From the NCBI GenBank assembly GCA_021153985.1, contig JAJKJM010000176.1, positions 1-63,937 on the forward strand: a stretch of DNA of 63,937 bases, written 5' to 3'. The stretch's first letter is position 1. Every line of letters starts with the position of its first letter. Source of the stretch: Polaromonas sp. Its GTDB lineage: Bacteria > Pseudomonadota > Gammaproteobacteria > Burkholderiales > Burkholderiaceae_C. Position numbers and translations under genes: made by a program. The notes beneath the pieces were generated by a model. It saw only the letters and a program-made list of their open reading frames with translations. It was not told the origin of the DNA and did not search any database. This document shows positions 32,800-40,310 of the stretch, one piece after another.

Positions 32800-34368
32800 T
32801 CAGTGCGCCCCAGCCGCAGCGTCCGCACTCCCCGCCCCGGCCTGGGTATGCCGCGTCAGGAACACCAGCGGAATCAGGAGCAAAAAGATCAGCGACGACA
32901 CGTAGAACACGTCGTTGGCGGCCAGCATGTAGGCCTGCTGGTCGACCAGGCGGTTGATGGTGCCCAGGGCCTGGTCGGGCGTGAGGCCGGCGCCGGCCAG
33001 GCCTGTGAGCGCGCTGTTGGTGGCGGTGCTGCCCTGGTTCACGTACTCGCTGATCTGCGCGTGATGCATGGCGGCGCGGTCTTGCCAGATCGTTGTGGCG
33101 ATGGACGTGCCGAAGGAGCCGGCGGTGATGCGCACGAAGTTCGACAGGCCCGAGGCTGCGGGTATCTTGTCGGGTGAGATGCCCGACAGCGTGATGGTGA
33201 CTAGCGGGATGAAGAAGAAGGCCATGGCCACACCCTGGATGATGGTGGGGATCATGATGGTGCGGAAGTCGGCCTGGGTGTTGAAGTTGGAGCGCATCCA
33301 CAGCACCAGCGCAAACACCAGGAAGGCAAACGCGGCGAAACGGCGCGGGTCCACCTTGGCAATGTTTTTGCCGACGACGGGCGACAGCAGCAGCGCGAAA
33401 GCGCCCACGGGCGCAAGCACCATGCCGGCCTGCGTGGCGGTGTAGCCCATGTACTGCTGCAGCCACAGGGGCAACAGCACCACGTTGCCGAAGAAGAGGC
33501 CGTAACCCACCGACAGTGCCAGCGCACCGGCCCAGAAGTTGCGCTTCTTGAACAGCGTCAGATCGACCACCGGATGCTCTTCGGTCAGCTCCCAGATCAC
33601 GAACGCGATCAGGCCGACCAGCGCGATGATGGCCAGGGCGACGACCTCGCCGGAATGGAACCAGTCGAGCTCCTGGCCTTTGTCGAGCATGATCTGCAGC
33701 GCGCCCACCCAGATCACGAGCAGTGCCAGCCCCACCGAATCAATCGGCAGTTTGCGGGTGGCGCTTTCACGTTTTCTGAAGATGCTCCAGGTAATGAAAG
33801 CTGCGCCGAAGCCGACGGGGATGTTGATATAAAAAATCCACGGCCAGGAGATGTTGTCGGTGATCCAGCCGCCCAGCAGCGGCCCCATCACAGGCGCGAC
33901 CAGTGTCGTCATGGACCATAGCGCCATGGCCAGCCCCGCGAGCGCTTTCGGGTAGCTCGACAGCAGCAGCGCCTGCGAGAGCGGAATCATGGGCCCGGCG
34001 ACCAGGCCCTGCAGCACGCGCAAAAAAATCAGCGTGGTCATGTTGGGCGCCAGGCCGCACAGCCATGACGTGAGCACGAACAACATGACGCTGGCGGTGA
34101 AGAGGCGCACCTGGCCGAAGCGCTGCGACAGCCAGCCGGTGAGCGGCACGGCGATCGCGTTGGCCACGCCAAAGCTGGTGATGACCCAGGTGCCCTGGTT
34201 GGGGCTGACGCCCAGGTCGCCGGCGATGGCCGGCAGCGACACGTTGGCGATCGAGGTGTCGAGCACGTTCATGAAGGTCGCGGCCGAGAGGGCCAGCGTT
34301 CCCCAGAGGCGTGCCGAGCCTGTCAGGGGCGGCGGTGGGATGTAGTCGGAAGCAGGTGCGGTGGCCAT
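32800..34368 (-). CDS. emrB: DHA2 family MFS exporter, EmrB-like
   Basis: The 522-residue inner-membrane transporter has fourteen helices and is the proton-driven pump of a tripartite system. Signatures are VLDTSIANVSLPAIAGDLG (motif D1 of the DHA2 group), GWLSQRFGQVRLF, LRVLQGLVAGPMIPLSQALLL and the helix-5 drug-exporter motif ALWSMTTLVAPVMGPLLGGWI. It is the last gene of the marR-nodT-emrA-emrB operon and is followed by a strong terminator. Substrates of EmrB-type pumps are hydrophobic drugs, uncouplers and aromatic acids; the actual one here is unknown. Confidence 0.9.
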   Translation of the reverse strand: MATAPASDYIPPPPLTGSARLWGTLALSAATFMNVLDTSIANVSLPAIAGDLGVSPNQGTWVITSFGVANAIAVPLTGWLSQRFGQVRLFTASVMLFVLTSWLCGLAPNMTTLIFLRVLQGLVAGPMIPLSQALLLSSYPKALAGLAMALWSMTTLVAPVMGPLLGGWITDNISWPWIFYINIPVGFGAAFITWSIFRKRESATRKLPIDSVGLALLVIWVGALQIMLDKGQELDWFHSGEVVALAIIALVGLIAFVIWELTEEHPVVDLTLFKKRNFWAGALALSVGYGLFFGNVVLLPLWLQQYMGYTATQAGMVLAPVGAFALLLSPVVGKNIAKVDPRRFAAFAFLVFALVLWMRSNFNTQADFRTIMIPTIIQGVAMAFFFIPLVTITLSGISPDKIPAASGLSNFVRITAGSFGTSIATTIWQDRAAMHHAQISEYVNQGSTATNSALTGLAGAGLTPDQALGTINRLVDQQAYMLAANDVFYVSSLIFLLLIPLVFLTRHTQAGAGSADAAAGAH

Positions 34369-34470
34369 GAGAACCTGGAGGATGTGAGCCGGTAAAAAGC
34401 CAGTGCGGCGTCAGGGATGGCGCAGCAACTGGCGGCGGGCTTGAGGGGAGTTAGTGGGCCTGGCCAGAAG

Positions 34471-35856
34471 TCACCGGGCCGCGCCATGGCTGGCCACGGA
34501 CAGCAGGTGCGTCGTCCCGGCATCAGGCGATTCGCGTCGCACTGCCGGCACGGGTTGCGCGGCCGCGCTGGGCGACTTGGCCAAAGGCTCAGTCTTCACG
34601 GCCTTGCCTGCCTTGCCGGTGTTGGCGGCAATCACGCGCTGCACGTCCCTGTCGGCCGCGTCGTTCTGCGTGCCGTAGGTCTGGGTGTGCGCCAGGGCCG
34701 CGTCGCGCGGCGCGTCGGCCAGCGTTTTGCCGTCCTTGTTGCTCACGTCGACTTCGGCGTCCATCGACAGGCCTACACGCAGCGGGTTGTCGGCGAGCTG
34801 CTTGGCGTCCAGCGCGATGCGCACGGGCACGCGCTGCACTACCTTGATCCAGTTGCCCGTGGCGTTTTGGGCAGGCAGCAGCGAGAAGGCCGCGCCGGTG
34901 CCGACGCCCAGGCCGGAAACCGAGCCCTTGTATTCGACCTTCTTGCCGTAAAGATCAGCCACCAATGTCACGGGCTGGCCGATGCGGATATTGCGCAACT
35001 GCACTTCCTTGAAATTGGCGTCCACCCACACCTGGTTGAGCGGGATGATGGACATCATGGGCGTACCGGCGGCCACACGCTGGCCGAGCTGCACCGTGCG
35101 TTTGGCCACGTAGCCATCGACCGGCGCCAAGAGGCCGGCTCGCTGGGTGGCCAGATAGGCTTCGCGGACCTTGGCGGCGGCAACTTGCACGCTGGGGTGT
35201 TGCTCGATGCTGGTGCCTTCGGTCAGGGCCTGGTTGCTGCTGAGCTGTTCGCGCGCGGCGACCACACCGGCTTGCGCCGCGGCCAGCGCGCTCTTCGCGG
35301 TGGCCAGTTGCGTTTGCGCGTGGTTGAGTTCTTCTTTGGACACGGCCCCGTTGCCGGTGAGCGACTGGCGGCGGTTCAGGTCGTCGGTGGCGCGTGCGAT
35401 GTCGCTCTGCGCCTTGGCCACGTCGGCATCGCGCAGCGCGATCTGGGCGGCGAGCGAGCCGTTGTTGGCATACAGCGTGCGCACCTGGCGCACGGCCTGG
35501 GCCAGCGCAGCCTCGGCTTGCTCGAGCGCGACTTTGGCGTCGGCCGGGTCGAGCTGGACCAGCACCTGGCCGGCTTTCACGAAGTCGGTGTCGTCGGCCA
35601 TGATGGCCATGACGGTGCCGCCGATTTGCGGCGTGATCTGGATCACATTGCCTTGCACATAGGCGTTGTCGGTGGACTCGTAGTGGCTGGCCACCAGGTA
35701 TTCATAGGCGGACCAGCCCAGGCCGGCGACAACCACCACCGCGGCAAGCGCCGTAAGGGCCTTCTTGCGTTTGGGGTTGCCTGCGGGCGGTTGCGCTGGT
35801 GCGGCGGCGGAAGTGTTCGATGCGTTGGATGCGTTGGAGGATTCAGGTGTGCTCAT
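34471..35856 (-). CDS. emrA: HlyD-type periplasmic adaptor, EmrA-like
   Basis: The 461-residue membrane-fusion protein has a Pro/Ala-rich cytosolic start, one inner-membrane helix (ALTALAAVVVVAGLGWSAYEYL), a biotinyl-lipoyl-like hairpin half (NAYVQGNVIQITPQIGGTVMAI), a long coiled coil (about 120-240) and the second hairpin half (GLLAPVDGYVAKRTVQLGQRV). A beta-barrel domain follows. The last 60 or so residues are an extension without a clear fold. It bridges EmrB and the outer-membrane channel. It lies between nodT and emrB, with about 100 bases on each side. Confidence 0.9.
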   Translation of the reverse strand: MSTPESSNASNASNTSAAAPAQPPAGNPKRKKALTALAAVVVVAGLGWSAYEYLVASHYESTDNAYVQGNVIQITPQIGGTVMAIMADDTDFVKAGQVLVQLDPADAKVALEQAEAALAQAVRQVRTLYANNGSLAAQIALRDADVAKAQSDIARATDDLNRRQSLTGNGAVSKEELNHAQTQLATAKSALAAAQAGVVAAREQLSSNQALTEGTSIEQHPSVQVAAAKVREAYLATQRAGLLAPVDGYVAKRTVQLGQRVAAGTPMMSIIPLNQVWVDANFKEVQLRNIRIGQPVTLVADLYGKKVEYKGSVSGLGVGTGAAFSLLPAQNATGNWIKVVQRVPVRIALDAKQLADNPLRVGLSMDAEVDVSNKDGKTLADAPRDAALAHTQTYGTQNDAADRDVQRVIAANTGKAGKAVKTEPLAKSPSAAAQPVPAVRRESPDAGTTHLLSVASHGAAR

Positions 35857-35952
35857 GATGTTTGCAATCCGTTTGTGATGTGTTTGTTTTGCGTTGCTCG
35901 TTTGCGTAATGGTTGCCTGGTGACGCGGAGGCCGTCGGAAATCTGCCGAAAT

Positions 35953-37626
35953 TTATGGGTGAAATGTGCCTCTAGCCCAGTCGTTGCCTTGATAGTTAGC
36001 TACTTTTTTTGTAGCAACTTGAGAAGGCTCGGCATTTGGTGCGGCGTTTGAAACCGGTGTTGGTGTGGGCGTTTGGGCGGCTGCGTAACCACCGCCCAGC
36101 GCGCGGATCAGCGCGACTTGCGTGTCCAATGCGCGGGCGGCCAGGTCCACAGCCTGCCGGCGTTGGGCCAGCACACTGGTTTCAGCGGTGAGCACATTGA
36201 GGTAGTTGCCCAGGCCGGCCTTGTAGCGCTGTACGGCAATCTCGTAGGCGCTTTCGGCGGCTTCCTGCGCGGCGCGTTGCTCGGTTTGCTGGCGAACAAT
36301 CGCTTGCGACGAGGCGACCTGGTCGGCCACGTCACGCACGGCGTCGATCACGGCGGCGTTGTAGCTTTCCACCGCGGCATCGAGGTCGGCGGTTTTGCCG
36401 CGCAGGTTGGCGCGCAGCCGGCCGGCGTCAAAAATCGGCAGGCGCAGCGCGGGGCCAATGCCACATTGCCGGCTACCCGAGTCCATCAGCTGGCCCAGGC
36501 CGATGCTGGAAAAGCCGGCGAAGGCGACGAGGTTGATGTTGGGATAAAACTGGGTCTTGGCGTTGACCACGTCTTTGGACGACGCCTCGACGCGCCAGCG
36601 TGCAGCGGCGATGTCGGCGCGGCGGCCCAGCAGATCGGCCGGGATGCTGGCGGCTATTGCTACATTTTTGATAGCGGATTGTTCAGATGGTGTCTGGGCT
36701 ACGGCACTATTTGCCACATTTGGCTGGCCAACCAGCGCGCCCAGGGCGTTGCGCGTGAGCGCCATCTGCTCTTGCAGGGTTTCAAGCTGCAGGCGCGCTT
36801 CGGGCAGGCCGCCTTCGCTTTGGCGCAACTCAAGGCGGGTGTCCAGGCCGGCATCGACGCGGTCACGCACCAGCTTGAGCGTTTCTTCACGCTGGGCCAG
36901 CGTGCGGCGCGCCACATTGGTTTGTTCGTTCAGGCGCACCAGCTGGAAGTAGGTGCGGGCGACGTTGCTGGCCAGGAGCACGCGGGCGGCTTGGGCGTCG
37001 GCTTCTGCGGCGTTGGCGCTGCCCAAAGCGGCGTCCAGCGCGGCACGGTTTTTGCCGAAGAAGTCGAGCTCCCAACTCGCATTGAGCTGGGCCGTGCCGC
37101 TTTCGCGGATGGAGCCTGCCAGCGGCGGCGGCACCGCGCCGTTGGCGGTGTAGCGCTGGCGTGTCGCGTCAAGCTGGCCGGTGAGTTGCGGCAAGGTGGC
37201 GGCGTCGGCCACTTCCGTCACGGCTTGCGCACGTGCCAGGCGGGCCTGCGCGAGCTTGAGTGTCGGGCTGGTCTGCAGGGCCTGGGCGACCAGGGTGTTG
37301 AGCTGCTCGTCGCCGAACTCGCGCCACCATTCGGTAGCCAGCGGCGCCTGGGCTGTTGTGGTTTCAGCGCCCTGGGCACTGAGGCCAAGCGAGGATGCGT
37401 CGCGCAGGCTGGATTGCGGCGTGATGCCGGACATGTCTGCGCAGCCGGTGAGGCCCGTCGCCATCAGGCCCACGGCAACCACGCTGGCGGCGGCCACCAG
37501 GGCCATGCGGAAGGAGGCGCGCCACACGGGCAGGCGCTGTTCGTGCTCTGCGTGGTCAGGTTGGCCGGTGCATGACGCGGCGGAGGCGGTGCAAAGGGTG
37601 TTGCTGTTATTTGTCATCTTTTTCAT
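35953..37626 (-). CDS. NodT/TolC-type outer-membrane efflux lipoprotein
   Basis: The 557-residue outer-membrane factor of the NodT/OprM family, the exit duct of the efflux system. Two OEP repeats with long helices are visible (ARLARAQAVTEVADA, ADAQAARVLLASNVARTYFQLVRLNEQTNV; then YNAAVIDAVRDVADQVAS, YEIAVQRYKAGLGNYLNVLTAE). The lipobox LTGC is at residues 59-62, unusually far from the first Met, so translation may really start at an internal codon such as the GTG near 37527. It overlaps marR by 20 bases. Two 56-nt elements lie inside: one at residues 305-323, and one that forms residues 538-556, nearly the whole end of the protein. Confidence 0.88.
   Translation of the reverse strand: MKKMTNNSNTLCTASAASCTGQPDHAEHEQRLPVWRASFRMALVAAASVVAVGLMATGLTGCADMSGITPQSSLRDASSLGLSAQGAETTTAQAPLATEWWREFGDEQLNTLVAQALQTSPTLKLAQARLARAQAVTEVADAATLPQLTGQLDATRQRYTANGAVPPPLAGSIRESGTAQLNASWELDFFGKNRAALDAALGSANAAEADAQAARVLLASNVARTYFQLVRLNEQTNVARRTLAQREETLKLVRDRVDAGLDTRLELRQSEGGLPEARLQLETLQEQMALTRNALGALVGQPNVANSAVAQTPSEQSAIKNVAIAASIPADLLGRRADIAAARWRVEASSKDVVNAKTQFYPNINLVAFAGFSSIGLGQLMDSGSRQCGIGPALRLPIFDAGRLRANLRGKTADLDAAVESYNAAVIDAVRDVADQVASSQAIVRQQTEQRAAQEAAESAYEIAVQRYKAGLGNYLNVLTAETSVLAQRRQAVDLAARALDTQVALIRALGGGYAAAQTPTPTPVSNAAPNAEPSQVATKKVANYQGNDWARGTFHP
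35960..36015 (+). repeat. 56-nt dispersed coding element, C-terminal copy in nodT (antisense)
   Basis: Arm TGAAATGTGC/CTCTAGCCCAG, spacer TCGTTGCCTTGATAGTTA, hairpin GCTAC-N7-GTAGC (a perfect 5-bp stem). nodT reads it from the opposite strand as ATKKVA...DWARGTF, the same phase as the miaA copy. The stop codon follows within three codons. Confidence 0.84.
36659..36714 (-). repeat. 56-nt dispersed coding element, internal copy in nodT (sense)
   Basis: On the minus strand: arm GCAAATAGTG/CCGTAGCCCAG, spacer ACACCATCTGAACAATCC, hairpin GCTAT-N7-GTAGC. nodT reads it as ANSAVAQTPSEQSAIKNVA, in the same phase as the mutL copy. It sits just before the conserved IPADLLGRRADI block. Confidence 0.83.
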
Positions 37627-38164
37627 TCGCTGCTTGAAGGGTGTGCGCGGTCTCGAGAATGCGGCGCAGGTAGCCTTTGAGGTTTTGCCATTCGTCCATC
37701 GTGAAACCGGCCAGGTGGGCGTTTTGCACCCGGCTCAGAACTGCGGGAATTTCTTTTGCCGCTTCGCGGCCCTCGGGGGTCAGCTCGATGTTGACCACAC
37801 GCCGGTCTTCACTGGAGCGGATGCGGCGGCAAAAGCCCTTGGCTTCGAGCCGGTCGAGCAGGCGTGTCATGGAGCCGGCGTCGAGCTGGCATACACGGGC
37901 CAATTCAGCCACTGTGGAAGCTTTTCCGAGGTAGAGCTTGAGCATGGGCACCCACTGCGCGTTCGTCAGGCCCTTGGGCTCCAGTTCGCGTGTGACCTGC
38001 TGGGAAACGCTGTTGAGAATCTGGCGCATCAGCGCGCCGGTGCTTTGGACAGCGTCGTAATCGGAGGCGCAATAGAACTCAGCAGGCAAACCGCCGCACA
38101 GAGGGGTTTCGAGAGTGGCTGGCGCCTGCGGACTGGCAGGCAAGCTGGCTGTTTTGGATTTCAT
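37607..38164 (-). CDS. MarR family transcriptional repressor
   Basis: The 185-residue winged-helix regulator of the MarR family, probably the ligand-responsive repressor of the efflux operon it heads. The DNA-binding region is visible as TVAELARVCQLDAGSMTRLLDRLEAKGFCRRIRSSEDRRVVNIELTPEGREAAK, with the wing Arg/Asp pair. It probably acts as a dimer. I start at the ATG at 38164; the longer frame uses a TTG inside the promoter. Its stop overlaps the first codons of nodT. Confidence 0.9.
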   Translation of the reverse strand: MKSKTASLPASPQAPATLETPLCGGLPAEFYCASDYDAVQSTGALMRQILNSVSQQVTRELEPKGLTNAQWVPMLKLYLGKASTVAELARVCQLDAGSMTRLLDRLEAKGFCRRIRSSEDRRVVNIELTPEGREAAKEIPAVLSRVQNAHLAGFTMDEWQNLKGYLRRILETAHTLQAANEKDDK

Positions 38165-38172
38165 GGGAACGA

Positions 38173-38201
38173 ATAATACATGCCTAGGCAATTAATGTCA
38201 A
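38173..38201 (-). promoter_or_regulatory. Sigma-70 promoter of the efflux operon with a palindrome in the spacer
   Basis: On the minus strand: TTGACA (38196-38201), 17-base spacer, TATTAT (38173-38178). The spacer contains the 10-bp palindrome TGCCTAGGCA (38181-38190), a likely MarR operator. Transcription should begin near 38166, two bases or so before the ATG at 38164. Confidence 0.8.
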
Positions 38202-38284
38202 GGCTGTGTTTGTTTGGGCTTCTTTTGCCTGGGATGCCTTTGGTAGGGCAATTTGTTACACGGCTTTGTGACTAAACTCGCGGC

Positions 38285-40141
38285 ATGGCTACCTCCTCTG
38301 CACCCTCTTCCTCGTCTTCCTCGCCTTCTTTATCTACACCCCCTTCAGTCGCCCCCGCACTTGCCTCCCCCGGCGCCGGCGGCGCCAAAGGCTCGCCCCG
38401 CTCGCTGTCGGGCCTGCTGCCCTTCTTGCGGCCTTACCGGGGGCGCATCCTGATGGCCGTTTTCTTTCTGGTGATGGCCGCGGTGGCCACGCTGGTGTTT
38501 CCGCTGGCGCTGCGCAGCCTGATTGACGGGGGCCTGAGCGCTGCCGACAAAGGCCAGCAGCTGATGGCGCTGCGCACGCATTTCTTCGAGCTGTTCGGCG
38601 TGGCCGCGGCGCTGGGGCTTTTTTCAGCGGGCCGCTTTTATATGGTGAGCTGGCTGGGCGAGCGGGTGACGGCCGACTTGCGCAATGCGGTGTACGGGCA
38701 TGTGGTGCGGCAAAGCCCCGAGTTCTTTGAGACCACCCAGACGGGCGAAGTGCTGTCGCGCCTGACGGGCGATACGACGCTGGTGCAGACGGTAGTGGGC
38801 TCGTCGCTCAGCATGGGCCTGCGCAATGCGGTGATGGGGGTGGGTGCGCTGGGCATGCTGGTCTACACCAACCCGTATTTGATGGTGCAGGTGCTGGGCG
38901 TGCTGGTGCTGATCGTCGCGCCTTCGGTGTGGTTTGGCCGGCGCGTGCGCAAGCTCTCGCGCGCCAGCCAGGACCGCGTGGCCGACTCGAGCGCGATTGC
39001 GGCCGAGGTGCTCAATGCGATTCCGGTGGTGCAAAGCTATACCGCCGAGGCGCGCGAGTCGGCGCGGTTTGACCAGTCAACCACCAACGCCTTCAACACC
39101 GCGATTCGCCGTTCGCGGGCACGCTCGGTGCTGGTCGCCTTCGTCATCATCGCCACATCGGCGGCGCTGCTCTGGGGCCTGTACCAAGGCACGCAGGCGG
39201 TGATGCGCGGCGACATCACCGCTGGCCACCTGGGCCAGACGGTGGTGTACGTGCTCATTTTGGCCAGCGCCGCGGCGGTGCTCGGTGAGGTCTATGGCGA
39301 CCTGCTTCGCGCAGCCGGCGCCACCGAGCGGCTGATGGAGCTGCTGCAGTCGCGCTCACCCGTCACTTCACCATCAAATCCGCTTCCAGCCCAGGTAATA
39401 CAAGGGGGAAGCGCTATTAAATTTGAAGCAGTGACCTTTCATTACCCGTCGCGGCCGGCACAGCCCGCCTTGAGCGACTTCAATCTGAGCGTGGCGCCTG
39501 GCGAGACGGTCGCCATCGTGGGGCCTAGCGGCGCGGGCAAGAGCACGGTGTTCCAGTTGTTGCTGCGGTTTTACGACCCGGGCTCTGGCCGCATCGAACT
39601 CGACGGCGTGCGCACCGGCGACATGTCGCTGGAAGACCTGCGCCAGCGCATCGGCATCGTGCCGCAGGACGCGGTGATTTTCTCGACCAGTGCGCTGGAA
39701 AACATCCGCTATGGCAAGCCCGGGGCCAGCGATGAAGAGGCGAAGGCCGCAGCCAAGGCGGCCTTCGCGCACGAGTTCATTACCGCGCTGCCTGAAGGTT
39801 ATGACACGTTTCTGGGCGAGCGTGGCGTGCGGCTGTCAGGCGGGCAGCGCCAGCGCATTGCGATTGCGCGCGCCATGCTGAAAAACTCGCCCTTGCTGCT
39901 GCTGGACGAAGCCACCAGCGCGCTGGACGCCGAGAGCGAACGCATGGTGCAGGCCGCGCTGGAGTCGGCGATGAAGGACCGCACCACGCTGGTGATTGCG
40001 CACCGTCTGGCCACGGTGCAACAGGCCGACCGCATCCTGGTGCTGGACCACGGCCGGCTGGTGGAGCAAGGCACGCATATGGAACTGGTGAACCGCGGCG
40101 GCGTGTACGCGCGGCTGGCGGCCTTGCAGTTCACGGTTTGA
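38285..40141 (+). CDS. ABC exporter with fused permease and ATPase domains (MsbA/BmrA type)
   Basis: The 618-residue half-transporter forms homodimers. It has a Ser/Pro-rich N-terminus, a six-helix ABC transmembrane domain (about 45-340) and a nucleotide-binding domain (about 385-618) with Walker A GPSGAGKST, signature LSGGQRQRIAIARAM, Walker B LLLLDEATSALD and the switch segment VIAHRLATV. The loop GEYGDLLRAAGATERL... is typical of multidrug or lipid exporters; the substrate is unknown. Residues 364-382, at the junction of the two domains, are encoded by an in-frame 56-nt element. It is divergent from marR, with a 120-base gap. Confidence 0.9.
   Translation: MATSSAPSSSSSSPSLSTPPSVAPALASPGAGGAKGSPRSLSGLLPFLRPYRGRILMAVFFLVMAAVATLVFPLALRSLIDGGLSAADKGQQLMALRTHFFELFGVAAALGLFSAGRFYMVSWLGERVTADLRNAVYGHVVRQSPEFFETTQTGEVLSRLTGDTTLVQTVVGSSLSMGLRNAVMGVGALGMLVYTNPYLMVQVLGVLVLIVAPSVWFGRRVRKLSRASQDRVADSSAIAAEVLNAIPVVQSYTAEARESARFDQSTTNAFNTAIRRSRARSVLVAFVIIATSAALLWGLYQGTQAVMRGDITAGHLGQTVVYVLILASAAAVLGEVYGDLLRAAGATERLMELLQSRSPVTSPSNPLPAQVIQGGSAIKFEAVTFHYPSRPAQPALSDFNLSVAPGETVAIVGPSGAGKSTVFQLLLRFYDPGSGRIELDGVRTGDMSLEDLRQRIGIVPQDAVIFSTSALENIRYGKPGASDEEAKAAAKAAFAHEFITALPEGYDTFLGERGVRLSGGQRQRIAIARAMLKNSPLLLLDEATSALDAESERMVQAALESAMKDRTTLVIAHRLATVQQADRILVLDHGRLVEQGTHMELVNRGGVYARLAALQFTV
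39374..39429 (+). repeat. 56-nt dispersed coding element, copy in the ABC exporter (sense)
   Basis: Arm TCAAATCCGC/TTCCAGCCCAG, spacer GTAATACAAGGGGGAAGC, hairpin GCTAT-N7-GAAGC. Codon-aligned, encoding SNPLPAQVIQGGSAIKFEA at the permease-ATPase junction. GCTTCC...GGAAGC adds a second dyad across the arm and spacer. Confidence 0.82.
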
Positions 40142-40187
40142 CGCTTCGCGGCCGCGTCTGGCGGGTAGCGGAATTCGACTCCCTCGA

Positions 40188-40204
40188 TATGCATTATTTG
40201 CATA
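40188..40204. promoter_or_regulatory. Inverted repeat upstream of gdhA
   Basis: TATGCA-TTATT-TGCATA, perfect 6-bp arms with T-N11-A spacing inside (LysR-like). It is followed by TTGTGG-N17-TAATTC, a possible weak sigma-70 promoter. It lies about 110 bases before the gdhA start and is a candidate activator site. Confidence 0.5.
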
Positions 40205-40310
40205 GATTGTGGTTCACAATGCCTTGGACTAATTCAGGGCGGGCTTTTAAGCTCCGGAGATTAAGTTTTCCACACACGTTTCACACACGAAGTCCCACAA
40301 GGAGTTTTCA

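Noticed and set aside
34417-36051. 544-codon plus-strand frame opposite emrA and nodT
   Set aside because: Antisense of strong efflux genes; composition rich in Gly/His/Arg and no recognisable domain.
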